A stretch of 51,754 bases of DNA, from the NCBI GenBank assembly GCA_934437985.1, contig CAKSBI010000014.1:1-51754 (forward strand), in the 5' to 3' direction. Shown here in pieces: positions 1-8,276 of this stretch (position 1 is the first letter of the stretch; every line of letters begins with the position of its first letter). A program made the position numbers and the translations under genes. The notes below the pieces were generated by a model that saw only the letters and a list, made by a program, of their open reading frames with translations, was not told the DNA's origin and did no database searches. The DNA comes from an uncultured Lachnospiraceae bacterium. GTDB taxonomy: Bacteria; Bacillota; Clostridia; Lachnospirales; Lachnospiraceae.

Positions 1-1082
1 ATCTGTGCAGGTGTATTGTCATCTCCTATTGTGAATCTGACGGTACCGTATGAATAATCAGCAGGGTTATTGATTGCTTTGATAACATGGGAGACGATTT
101 TATTGCCTGCATTACATGCTGACCCGGTTGAACAGCATATTCCGTACAGATCAAGCTGTATCTGGATGGCCTCACCATCAATATAGGCAAATGATAAGCT
201 GACATTTCCCGGAAGCCTGTGGTCTTTTGAACCATTAAGCTTTACGAAGTCTATTTCATTCATTACTCTTCCAATAAAGAGCTCCCTTAATTGCTCAATC
301 TTCCGGCTGTTATACTCTTTTTTTCCTGCAGCTATTGCAGCGGCTGTACCAAAGCCGGCTATTGCAGGTATATTTTCCGTACCCGGGCGCATATTGCGCT
401 CCTGCTTGCCGCCAAAATGCAGTGAATTAACTTTAATACCATCTTTTATATAAAGGAAGCCAATTCCTTTTGGCCCATGACATTTGTGTGCACTGGCACT
501 TAACATATCTATATTATCTTTCTTTACATCTATTGGAATCTGTGCATATGCCTGAACAGCATCGGTATGGAATACTGCACCATATTCATGTGTTATCCTG
601 GATATTTCGGATATATTTTGTATTGTCCCTATCTCATTATTGGCATACATGACTGATACAAGGATTGTATCACTACGGATTGCGTTTTTTAATGAATCTA
701 TATCAACCAATCCGTCATTATCAACCCCGATATAAGTCACCTCATAACCCCGGGATTCAAGATAATGACAGGTATTTAAAACTGCATGATGCTCTATGCA
801 GCTTGTTATAATATGTTTCCCCCTGGATGCATAAGCTTCCGCAATACCTATAAGAGCCCAGTTATCAGCTTCTGTTCCGCCTGAGGTGAAGTATATCTCA
901 TTTGGTTCGGCGTTAATTAAGCCTGCGATCTGTCTGCGTGCCGTATTCATTGCAGCCCTGCTTTTTGAAGCGAAATCATATATTTCGGAGGGATTACCAT
1001 ATATGTTCATATAATATGGCTGCATAGATTCAGTAACTTCTTTATACATACATGTTGTGGCTGCATTATCAAGATATATCAT
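1..1082 (-). CDS. nifS: Cysteine desulfurase, NifS/IscS family (3' end outside window)
   Basis: A pyridoxal-phosphate enzyme that takes sulfur from L-cysteine and passes it on as a persulfide for Fe-S clusters or tRNA thiolation. The frame is open from ATG at 1082 to the window edge (about 360 codons), so the C-terminus is missing. Visible motifs are the N-terminal YLDNAAT start typical of the family, the SGGTEADN segment, EHHAV (cofactor-stacking His), the PLP-lysine segment SAHKCHGPKG, the RPGTEN motif, and the catalytic-cysteine loop CSTGSAC near the cut end. It lies 73 bp downstream of the glycosyltransferase on the same strand. The family is clear. Whether it serves general Fe-S assembly or a dedicated pathway cannot be decided, because no scaffold or acceptor gene is in the window. 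Shorter open frames inside it are shadows. Confidence 0.93.
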   Translation of the reverse strand, partial: MIYLDNAATTCMYKEVTESMQPYYMNIYGNPSEIYDFASKSRAAMNTARRQIAGLINAEPNEIYFTSGGTEADNWALIGIAEAYASRGKHIITSCIEHHAVLNTCHYLESRGYEVTYIGVDNDGLVDIDSLKNAIRSDTILVSVMYANNEIGTIQNISEISRITHEYGAVFHTDAVQAYAQIPIDVKKDNIDMLSASAHKCHGPKGIGFLYIKDGIKVNSLHFGGKQERNMRPGTENIPAIAGFGTAAAIAAGKKEYNSRKIEQLRELFIGRVMNEIDFVKLNGSKDHRLPGNVSLSFAYIDGEAIQIQLDLYGICCSTGSACNAGNKIVSHVIKAINNPADYSYGTVRFTIGDDNTPAQ

Positions 1083-1155
1083 AATTAACACCATTCCAAA
1101 TAAGTCTTATATAATATCATATGCAGGTAAGCTTATATTGCCCCCCTGTTTCTTC

Positions 1156-2103
1156 TTAGTCATTAAGATATTCCTGGATGATAAAACGTGGTCTTGCCTT
1201 TGATTCGAGATATATCTTGCCGATATATTCGCCGATTATACCTATTGACAGCAGCTGAAGACCGCCGAGTGCCCACACGGATGTCATAATGCTGCTCCAT
1301 CCAAGCTCGCTGTCACCGATGAAATGTACCACAATTGTGTAAACAAGCATTATAAGACTGAGTAAGAATATGATCAGTCCAAGGCTTGTAATAAAACGTA
1401 TTGGCTTGATGCTTAATGAAGTAACTCCGTCAAAAGCAAACTGCAGCATTTTCTTTAGGGGATACTTTGATTCTCCGGCAAAACGCTCATGTCTTTCATA
1501 ATATACATTAGTTGACGGAAATCCGATCATTGGCACAATACCACGTAAAAATAGGTTAACTTCCTTAAAATCAGCCATATTATTCAATGCCCTTTTGCTC
1601 ATTAATCTGAAATCCGCATGATTATATACGATATCTACACCCATATGTAATAACATTTTGTAATAGGTCTGCGCAGTAAATCTCTTGAAGAATGTATCTG
1701 TTTTTCGTTTGTTCCTGACACCATATACGATGTCATATCCTTCATTGAACTTGTCGACCATTTCATCGATGGCATTGATGTCATCCTGCAGATCAGCATC
1801 CATTGAGATGACCATATCGGCCTCCTCTTTGGCAGTCATAAGACCGGCAAGAACTGCATTCTGGTGACCTCTGTTTCGTGACAGACATATTCCACGGAAC
1901 ATTTTATCATTTTTATGTATCTTACTTATCAGCTCCCAGGTGCGGTCCTTTGAACCATCATTTACATAGATCACCTTACTGTCTTTTGATATCTTTCCCT
2001 GTGATATAAGGGAATTGTACTTTTCTTTCAGACGGCTTGTAGTCTCTTCAAGTACAGGTTCTTCATTGTAACATGGAACAACCATGTATAATATATTAGA
2101 CAT
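1156..2103 (-). CDS. Family 2 glycosyltransferase, DPM1/GtrB-like, with C-terminal membrane anchor
   Basis: Predicted inverting GT-A enzyme of 315 residues that transfers a sugar from a nucleotide donor to a polyprenyl phosphate. The N-terminal part has the GT2 signature VVPCYNEE and the DxD-type metal motif in SMDADLQDD. The last 80 or so residues hold two hydrophobic helices, as in GtrB, ArnC and YkoT relatives. The start at 2103 is chosen because AAGGAG lies 8 bases upstream and the conserved fold begins right there; a longer in-frame start at 2172 would lie inside the preceding gene. It follows the polytopic membrane protein by only 4 bp. Inference: the pair makes and uses a polyprenyl-phosphate-linked sugar for cell-surface decoration, as in Gtr systems. 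The sugar is unknown. Confidence 0.9.
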   Translation of the reverse strand: MSNILYMVVPCYNEEPVLEETTSRLKEKYNSLISQGKISKDSKVIYVNDGSKDRTWELISKIHKNDKMFRGICLSRNRGHQNAVLAGLMTAKEEADMVISMDADLQDDINAIDEMVDKFNEGYDIVYGVRNKRKTDTFFKRFTAQTYYKMLLHMGVDIVYNHADFRLMSKRALNNMADFKEVNLFLRGIVPMIGFPSTNVYYERHERFAGESKYPLKKMLQFAFDGVTSLSIKPIRFITSLGLIIFLLSLIMLVYTIVVHFIGDSELGWSSIMTSVWALGGLQLLSIGIIGEYIGKIYLESKARPRFIIQEYLND

Positions 2104-2107
2104 TTTA

Positions 2108-3817
2108 TCACTCCTTATAGTGTTTTGTTTTATTTTGTGCCCGTTTTCTGCGGTCCTCCCACTGCTGTGCATGAGGTCCGTTTTCCTTTATGTGATCCTG
2201 ATAATCATGGACTGTTATACTGTTATCCTGTATTCCGTATGGCAATAACTGCTTTGGCACCGGTAACAGATTATCAATGTCATTGTTATCATATGTACCG
2301 TATGTTGCGGCAGTTTCTTCATAAGCCGGTGTATCCGGTATAATGTCGGATACCTTAATCGGCCCCGGGATATCAATATCAGGGTTATCATACGCTGTTG
2401 AGGTTCCAGGGACATTAAAACTGTCAGGTTCTTTATTGCTGCCAGGTTCTTTAATACTGTCAGGTTCTTTAATATTATCCGGCACATTACTGCCGTTATC
2501 ATCCCCTAAAGCTTCACCTGTATGCTGTATATCAGCAGAATGCACGGATGCATCCGGCTGTTGTCTGCAGTATATGTTATAAATTGCATACCCTGCCATA
2601 CATACGAACATTGGATATAATGCATAAAACATGCTGTGACTTTCTGAAGTGTCCGGTATTATCAGGCATAACGGAACTGTAAATACCGTAAGTTCCATAA
2701 GCAGCTGGTTATAACTGCGCCTGCGTTTTAGCATAAGCAATGAACCGGTGACCGCTGTTATATTAAGGAACATCCATATACCCGGCTCAATATAACTGTT
2801 GAGCATATAGTTATTATATATTGTCTGCCCTCTACATAAAAGTATAAAATTATTCCAGCAGTCAGATACAGATATACTATGTAGATTAATGCCTGACATG
2901 ATATATGCTGTCCTGTGTATGTCATATATAAAGCTGACAGGTACAATATACATATCCAGGTGCACAAGGCCAAAATATATAAGCAAAGCTGTGCACACAA
3001 GTAAAACCGACTGCATGATATCCTTCAGCCTGAACCGTGTAAATAAAAACAATGATAATATCAGTGGTATCGCAACAGGTGTAGCCAGTAAAAACAAGCC
3101 GCATAATATACCGGTCACGATGATAACCAGTGTAAAATGGATATTCCTTGTATTGTTAACCTTAAAAGCATTATATCCATATGTAAAGATTGTAAGGATA
3201 AAGAGCAAAAGCACCGCATATAACAGATCAGGGGAATACACTATACATCCGGCTAATCCATATGGTGATACTGCGGCAAGCAATAAGACAATACAACCTC
3301 CCACCGTTGTCATAACCTTACGTGAAAATAAATATAAAAGAAGCATTAAGATAACTGAAAGTACGATATTAGTACAGATTACTGCAAGGCTCCCGTCCCC
3401 GGTTATATATGTAAATGGCCTGATCACATATGAATACAGTGAACCGGCGTCCTCCTTATGCAGGCCGGCTATATCATTAATATAAGAGCTGTGACAGTTA
3501 TAAGAAAAATATATTCTCCCTGCAATTCCTGCAGACATCAGAATAATTACAGAAGCCACATGTAAGCATCTGTATATAATGCTGCCATTGCATCTGCTTC
3601 TGTTACCCTTTTTTCTGCGGATAAGTCTTGCAATTGCGCCTGAAAAAAAGAAAAGTAAAACTAACAGCACAGGAATCCCTGTTATAAGGCATACTTTATT
3701 AATGTCGTACTTCAATGAAGGAGTATAGTAACAGATTCTGCCAATAATCATGGCAGAATTAAGCAATGCAGATATTAATATAACAAAGTATGTTAATACA
3801 TTCTTTTTTTCTGACAT
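2108..3817 (-). CDS. Polytopic membrane protein, GT-C-like, with repetitive hydrophilic tail
   Basis: A 569-residue protein I do not recognise at family level. The first 415 or so residues form about ten hydrophobic segments with short loops, the layout of GT-C glycosyltransferases and O-antigen-type membrane proteins. The remaining 150 residues are hydrophilic and low complexity, rich in Pro, Asp, Lys and Glu, with a six-residue KEPxS/N-type repeat. The start at 3817 has GGAG 9 bases upstream; the ATG five codons earlier (3832) has no suitable ribosome site. It is translationally close to the GT2 gene (4 bp), so a role as the acceptor-side transferase that uses the polyprenyl-linked sugar is plausible but inferred. 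No catalytic motif is certain. Confidence 0.75.
   Translation of the reverse strand: MSEKKNVLTYFVILISALLNSAMIIGRICYYTPSLKYDINKVCLITGIPVLLVLLFFFSGAIARLIRRKKGNRSRCNGSIIYRCLHVASVIILMSAGIAGRIYFSYNCHSSYINDIAGLHKEDAGSLYSYVIRPFTYITGDGSLAVICTNIVLSVILMLLLYLFSRKVMTTVGGCIVLLLAAVSPYGLAGCIVYSPDLLYAVLLLFILTIFTYGYNAFKVNNTRNIHFTLVIIVTGILCGLFLLATPVAIPLILSLFLFTRFRLKDIMQSVLLVCTALLIYFGLVHLDMYIVPVSFIYDIHRTAYIMSGINLHSISVSDCWNNFILLCRGQTIYNNYMLNSYIEPGIWMFLNITAVTGSLLMLKRRRSYNQLLMELTVFTVPLCLIIPDTSESHSMFYALYPMFVCMAGYAIYNIYCRQQPDASVHSADIQHTGEALGDDNGSNVPDNIKEPDSIKEPGSNKEPDSFNVPGTSTAYDNPDIDIPGPIKVSDIIPDTPAYEETAATYGTYDNNDIDNLLPVPKQLLPYGIQDNSITVHDYQDHIKENGPHAQQWEDRRKRAQNKTKHYKE
2421..2474 (-). repeat. 18-bp tandem repeat encoding a KEP hexapeptide, three copies
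   Basis: Three consecutive 18-bp units at 2421-2438, 2439-2456 and 2457-2474 differ at only a few bases. They encode six-residue units of the form (S/N)xKEP(D/G) in the cytoplasmic or external tail of the membrane protein. More degenerate units flank them. Such in-frame repeats expand and contract without frameshift. Confidence 0.75.
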
Positions 3818-3944
3818 TCTTGAAATCTCCATCCCAAAACAAATTACTAAGATAGTTTAACATATTTTTGATTAATATAAAAGCATTTTCGTAAAATCTA
3901 CAGCATATATTTTACAAATGCACTGACCCGAATGTGAAACTCCC

Positions 3945-5258
3945 ATGATTAAATCATTATTAAAAGGAACAATTATTCTGACCTTTGCAGGATTACTGAC
4001 CAGAATTATTGGCTTTGTATACAAAATATATCTTTCTAATATTCTTGAAGCAAAAATGCTCGGTTTATATCAGCTTGTCTTTCCTATATTTGGTATATGC
4101 TTCACTATATTTGGTGCCGGAATCCAGACCGCGGTTTCAAAACTTGTAGCTGAACGTTCAAAGGATAAGAAATATATTAAAAAGGTTTTGGTTGTTGCTA
4201 TCGTATTATCATTTTTGCTGGCTGCCATATTGTCAGTATTATTATACTTTGGGGCCGGTTACGTTGCCGTGTTTATGTTAGGTGAATCAAAGTGTACGGA
4301 TTTACTTAAGATACTTGCTTTTGCATTTCCTTTATGTGCTGTTGCTGTATGTATTAACGGATGTTATTATGGTTTAAAAAAGGCGGCGACCCCGGCACTC
4401 ACCCAGTTGTTTGAGCAGATCGTGCGTGTGGTATTTGTATATATTGCAATTATCCTGCTTCCACTTGCTGACAGGTATACTATGTGTATGCTCGCTGTTG
4501 CCGGAATTGCTGTTGGTGAGGGTGTTTCAATGCTGTACAGCATTATAATGGTTTTATGGATGTTCAGGAAGATGGAGGATGATGCTTCGGAGACCCATAC
4601 AACGGAATCAGGAAATGTACTGAAACAGCTTGTGTGTTTTGCAACGCCCCTGACAGGAAATAAGCTTATTGTTGCATTGCTGCATGGTGTTGAGACAATA
4701 ATAATTCCTGCACTCTTAAAAAAATACGGAATGTCATCCGATGATGCATTAAGCGTGTATGGTGTACTTACCGGTATGGCTATGCCTTTTGTTATGTTCC
4801 CTTCTACGATTACTAATTCCCTTGCTGTATTATTGCTTCCTGTGATATCTGAGGCAAATGAAAATTCTGATGGGCGGTTAATAAAGATGTCGCGTATGTG
4901 CATTGCCGGCAGCCTGGTACTGGGTATATTATCAATTGTTATATTTTTAACAATTGGTGCTGATATTGGTGTGTATGTATTTCACAATGAATCAATCGGG
5001 TTATTTATTAAGATACTTGCATTTTTGTGCCCATTTCTGTTTGTGTCCACAACACTTGCCAGTATTATCAATGGGCTTGGAAAAACATGCGTAACATTTT
5101 TTATAACTGCTACCGGTCTGTCAACCAGAATACTGCTTACAATTAAAACCGTTCCGGAGAGCGGAATCAGCGGTTATCTTATCAGCCTTCTGGTAAGTGA
5201 GGTTATTATAACTATAATGAGTATGCATTATTACAAAAAATATATTAACAGCAAATGA
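3945..5258 (+). CDS. Polysaccharide/lipid flippase of the SpoVB/MOP family
   Basis: A 437-residue integral membrane protein with about 12 hydrophobic helices, starting with the family-typical segment LLKGTIILTFAGLLTRIIGF and ending with a short basic tail. SpoVB/MurJ-like proteins flip polyprenyl-linked glycans across the cytoplasmic membrane; SpoVB itself acts in spore cortex formation. Residues such as VSKLVAER in the first third and NGLGKT in the last third are typical of SpoVB relatives. It is shorter than the 500 or more residues of many SpoVB proteins. The ATG at 3945 has no clear Shine-Dalgarno sequence, and an in-frame stop lies 7 codons upstream, so no longer version with a good site exists. 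It is transcribed divergently from the GT-C/GT2 pair, which fits a surface-glycan locus. Its substrate is not known. Confidence 0.85.
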   Translation: MIKSLLKGTIILTFAGLLTRIIGFVYKIYLSNILEAKMLGLYQLVFPIFGICFTIFGAGIQTAVSKLVAERSKDKKYIKKVLVVAIVLSFLLAAILSVLLYFGAGYVAVFMLGESKCTDLLKILAFAFPLCAVAVCINGCYYGLKKAATPALTQLFEQIVRVVFVYIAIILLPLADRYTMCMLAVAGIAVGEGVSMLYSIIMVLWMFRKMEDDASETHTTESGNVLKQLVCFATPLTGNKLIVALLHGVETIIIPALLKKYGMSSDDALSVYGVLTGMAMPFVMFPSTITNSLAVLLLPVISEANENSDGRLIKMSRMCIAGSLVLGILSIVIFLTIGADIGVYVFHNESIGLFIKILAFLCPFLFVSTTLASIINGLGKTCVTFFITATGLSTRILLTIKTVPESGISGYLISLLVSEVIITIMSMHYYKKYINSK

Positions 5259-5270
5259 GTTAACACAAAA

Positions 5271-5327
5271 CCGCCGGATAACATCCATCCGGTGCAACAT
5301 ACACCTGTATGGAATGGTATCCGGCGG
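5271..5327. terminator. Long stem-loop between convergent spoVB-like gene and pnp
   Basis: Perfect 10-bp arms CCGCCGGATA (5271-5280) and TATCCGGCGG (5318-5327). The inner sequence continues the stem imperfectly (CATCCAT against ATGGAATG) and closes with GGTG/CACC. It sits between the two stop codons of convergent genes. There is no good U-run on either side, so it may act as an RNA 3'-end stabiliser or a weak bidirectional terminator rather than a classical intrinsic terminator. Confidence 0.6.
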
Positions 5328-5388
5328 CCATAAGAATATGGAACGCAGTGTCCATTAATTTTATAAGAAATCTGTTGACGTACAGGAA

Positions 5389-7476
5389 TTATTTAACATC
5401 CTTAATACTGAAGCTCATACGTCCCATTCTGTCCTGTCCGAGACATACGACTTTAACCTTGTCACCAAGTGTAAGAACGTCCTCTACACGGTTAATCCTT
5501 TCTTTGGATATCTTTGAAATGTGAACCATTCCTTCTTTTCCTGGGGCAAATTCTACGAATGCACCGAAATCCTTGATGCTGACAACTGTTCCTTCAAGAA
5601 CCTGTCCCTCTTCAATATCTGTTGTAATGATATTGATAAGGCGGACTGCCTCCTCTATACCGGCTTTGTCGGTACCACAGACTGATACATATCCCTCTTC
5701 GTCAATATCAATCTTAACACCTGTTCTTTCGATGATGGCATTGATAGTCTTACCACGCTGGCCAACAACCTCACCGATCTGTGAAGGGTCGATCTTAATC
5801 TGGACAATCTTAGGTGAATATGGACCAACCTCAGGTCTTGGCTCTGCGATACATTTTGTAAGAACCTCGTCGATAATGTAGGTTCTTGCTTCCTTTGTAC
5901 GCGCAATTGCTTTCTCTATAATCTCACGTGTAAGTCCGTGGATCTTGATATCCATCTGTATGGCTGTAATACCCTTATGGGTACCTGCTACCTTGAAGTC
6001 CATATCTCCGAAGAAGTCTTCGAGTCCCTGGATATCCGTAAGGATTATATAATCATCATCTGTATCACCTGTTACAAGACCTACAGAGATACCGGCTACA
6101 GGAGCCTTGATCGGTACACCGGCTGCCATAAGCGAAAGTGTTGAAGCACAGATACTGCCCTGTGAAGTTGAACCGTTTGACTCCAGTACTTCTGATACTG
6201 TACGGATTGCATATGGGAATTCCTGTTCCGAAGGAAGTACTGGAACAAGTGCCCTCTCTGCAAGTGCACCATGGCCAATCTCCCTTCGTCCCGGTCCTCT
6301 TGAAGGCTTTGTCTCACCAACAGAATATGAAGGGAAGTTGTAGTGGTGCATATATCTCTTAGTTGTCTCATTAAGGTCAAGACCATCAAGCTTCTGTATC
6401 TCAGCGAGAGGTCCGAGTGTTGTGATTGTAAGAACCTGGGTCTGTCCACGCTTGAACATACCTGAACCATGGGTTCTTGGAAGAATATCAATCTCTGCTG
6501 AAAGCGGACGTATCTCCGTAATCTCCCTTCCATCAGGACGCTTGTGGTCCTTGAGGATCATCTTACGGACGGTCTTCTTCTGGAACTTATAAACAGCGTC
6601 ATCTATAAGCTCTATCCAGTCAGGATGCTCCTCTGTATATCTTTCCTCAAGCTTAGCTTTGATCTGACGGATATTCTCTTCACGAACCTGCTTGACGTCA
6701 GTGAATACAGCTTCTTCCATCGCCTCAGGGGTAATGAAGCTGACCATATCATCATACATATCCTCAGGGGTATCAATATGAATGTAATCATGCTTCTCTT
6801 TTCCGCATTCAGCAACAATAGTATCTATGAACTCAATAATCTTGTGATTAACCTCATGTGCGGCAAATATTGCCTCGATCATCTTGTCTTCAGGAATCTC
6901 GTTAGCACCGGCTTCTATCATGATAACTTTATCACGTGTTGATGCTACCGTAAGTGCAAGGTCTGAGACCTCGCGCTGTGTGCTTGTCGGGTTAAAGACA
7001 AGCTCCCCATTAACCATACCAACCTGTGTTGAAGCTGTCGGGCCATCAAATGGAATATCTGAAATTGCCGTTGCAATTGCTGAACCAAGCATAGCTGTAA
7101 GCTCAGGGCTGCAGTCCTGGTCAACACACAGGACAAGGTTGTTAAGAGTTACATCATTGCGGTAATCCTTAGGGAAAAGCGGACGCATCGGCCTGTCGAT
7201 TACACGTGAAGTAAGGACAGCGTTCTCAGATGCTTTACCTTCTCTCTTGATGAATCCGCCAGGTATCTTACCTACGGAATATAACTTTTCTTCGTATTCA
7301 ACACTAAGCGGGAAAAAATCAATTCCATCCCTTGGCTTCTCTGATGCTGTAGCAGTTGATAAAACTACAGTATCACCATAATGCATAAGTGCAGCACCAT
7401 TAGCCTGTGCTGCAACTCTGCCGACATCAACTGTAAGAGTCCTGCCGGCAAGTTCCATTGAAAATGACTTGTACAT
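5389..7476 (-). CDS. pnp: Polyribonucleotide nucleotidyltransferase (PNPase)
   Basis: Phosphorolytic 3'-5' exoribonuclease of 695 residues, the usual length. Two RNase PH-like cores are visible: the first at about 5-220 (with FFPLSVEYEEK and RPLFPKDY), the second at about 315-545 (SGMFKRGQTQ, GRREIGHGAL), separated by the alpha-helical linker. A KH domain follows at about 555-615 (GQRGKTINAIIERTG) and an S1 domain at about 622-690 (EGTVVSIKDFGAFVEF). The start at 7476 has GGAG 8 bases upstream. The gene has its own promoter and a 145-nt leader containing a long hairpin. RNase III (rnc) is encoded in the same window, which matters for possible autoregulation. Confidence 0.98.
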   Translation of the reverse strand: MYKSFSMELAGRTLTVDVGRVAAQANGAALMHYGDTVVLSTATASEKPRDGIDFFPLSVEYEEKLYSVGKIPGGFIKREGKASENAVLTSRVIDRPMRPLFPKDYRNDVTLNNLVLCVDQDCSPELTAMLGSAIATAISDIPFDGPTASTQVGMVNGELVFNPTSTQREVSDLALTVASTRDKVIMIEAGANEIPEDKMIEAIFAAHEVNHKIIEFIDTIVAECGKEKHDYIHIDTPEDMYDDMVSFITPEAMEEAVFTDVKQVREENIRQIKAKLEERYTEEHPDWIELIDDAVYKFQKKTVRKMILKDHKRPDGREITEIRPLSAEIDILPRTHGSGMFKRGQTQVLTITTLGPLAEIQKLDGLDLNETTKRYMHHYNFPSYSVGETKPSRGPGRREIGHGALAERALVPVLPSEQEFPYAIRTVSEVLESNGSTSQGSICASTLSLMAAGVPIKAPVAGISVGLVTGDTDDDYIILTDIQGLEDFFGDMDFKVAGTHKGITAIQMDIKIHGLTREIIEKAIARTKEARTYIIDEVLTKCIAEPRPEVGPYSPKIVQIKIDPSQIGEVVGQRGKTINAIIERTGVKIDIDEEGYVSVCGTDKAGIEEAVRLINIITTDIEEGQVLEGTVVSIKDFGAFVEFAPGKEGMVHISKISKERINRVEDVLTLGDKVKVVCLGQDRMGRMSFSIKDVK

Positions 7477-7500
7477 AACTATTCTCCTTTTTTAGACTAA

Positions 7501-7617
7501 CAGGAGACGCCGAAACAACTTCAAAACATACTCATACCGGATAAACGGCAGCATTGCATATGTCAAAAAAGCACTGCACTGGATATGCTTTGAAGTAGTC
7601 CCGGATTCTATCTCCTG
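7501..7617 (-). promoter_or_regulatory. Long leader hairpin of pnp mRNA, candidate autoregulatory element
   Basis: In the pnp transcript the 5' arm starts at 7617 and the 3' arm ends at 7501. The outer 7 bp (CAGGAGA with TCTCCTG) and an inner 14-bp stretch (ACTTCAAA plus six more positions with wobble pairs, 7518-7531 against about 7582-7595) are separated by an internal loop of 10-14 nt, with further pairing at the tip. The ribosome site of pnp lies just after the hairpin. The known E. coli pnp leader is a long stem cut by RNase III and then degraded by PNPase. This one has the same position and shape, but equivalence is inferred. Confidence 0.65.
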
Positions 7618-7640
7618 TAGATTAATACAATAACCAGTAT

Positions 7641-7669
7641 ATTATAGCATACTGTGTCAAGTATTACAA
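7641..7669 (-). promoter_or_regulatory. Promoter of pnp
   Basis: On the minus strand TTGTAA (7664-7669), a 17-bp spacer and TATAAT (7641-7646). Transcription would start around 7634, giving a leader of about 155 nt. An inverted repeat TGTGTC/GACACA (7653-7658 and 7670-7675) overlaps the -35 element. Confidence 0.75.
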
Positions 7670-7765
7670 GACACAGAAATTCTTTATCAATAAGCATGAC
7701 AAAGTAATTCCGGTGCCTTGCAAATTAGCATGACTGCTACGCGGGAATATCAGAAGTATGATATC

Positions 7766-8233
7766 TTATGCTTCAATGTTCTTAATGAGGTTGATCATTT
7801 CAATCGCACCAAGTGCACAGTCATAGCCTTTATTACCAGCTTTTGTGCCTGCCCTTTCAATTGCCTGTTCGATCGTATCGGTAGTTAATACACCAAACAT
7901 AACAGGAATTCCAGCTTTAAGCGATACACTGGCAATGCCCTTTGATACTTCGTTACATACATAGTCATAGTGGCTTGTTGACCCCCTGATGACTGCGCCG
8001 ACGCATATAACGGCATCATATCTGCCTGTGTCAGCCATTTTCCGGGCAATAAGCGGAATCTCAAATGCACCGGGAACCCAGGCAACGTCAATATCGTTTT
8101 CATCCACATCATGGCGGACGAGACCGTCAATAGCTCCGCTTACAAGCTTGTTAGTAATGAATTCATTAAATCTTGCTGCTACGATTCCGATTTTTATACC
8201 GGATGCAACAACCTTTCCCTCAAGTGTTCTCAT
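7766..8233 (-). CDS. ribH: 6,7-dimethyl-8-ribityllumazine synthase
   Basis: Condenses the ribityl-aminopyrimidine with dihydroxybutanone phosphate to lumazine, the last but one step of riboflavin synthesis. At 155 residues it has normal length. Visible motifs are the substrate loop [18 protein letters not shown], the [14 protein letters not shown] segment with the catalytic His, and [17 protein letters not shown] lies 7 bases before the start. It is the last gene of ribD-ribE-ribBA-ribH and lies 43 bp after ribBA. No strong intrinsic terminator was found after it before the pnp promoter. Confidence 0.98.
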   Translation of the reverse strand: MRTLEGKVVASGIKIGIVAARFNEFITNKLVSGAIDGLVRHDVDENDIDVAWVPGAFEIPLIARKMADTGRYDAVICVGAVIRGSTSHYDYVCNEVSKGIASVSLKAGIPVMFGVLTTDTIEQAIERAGTKAGNKGYDCALGAIEMINLIKNIEA

Positions 8234-8276
8234 AATTTGTCCTCCATTTAAATTTAATAATAATATTGTTTTATAT

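Noticed and set aside
26..652. Short frames inside the left-edge region
   Set aside because: They are in other frames of the truncated cysteine desulfurase, which is continuous from 1082 to the window edge.
2889..3485. Plus-strand open frame of 198 codons antisense to the GT-C-like membrane protein
   Set aside because: The minus-strand protein has clear membrane helices and a good ribosome site; the antisense frame lacks both.
7641..7660. Alternative pnp -35 TTGACA nearer to TATAAT
   Set aside because: Only 8 bp would separate the two elements; TTGTAA at 17 bp spacing is the better fit.
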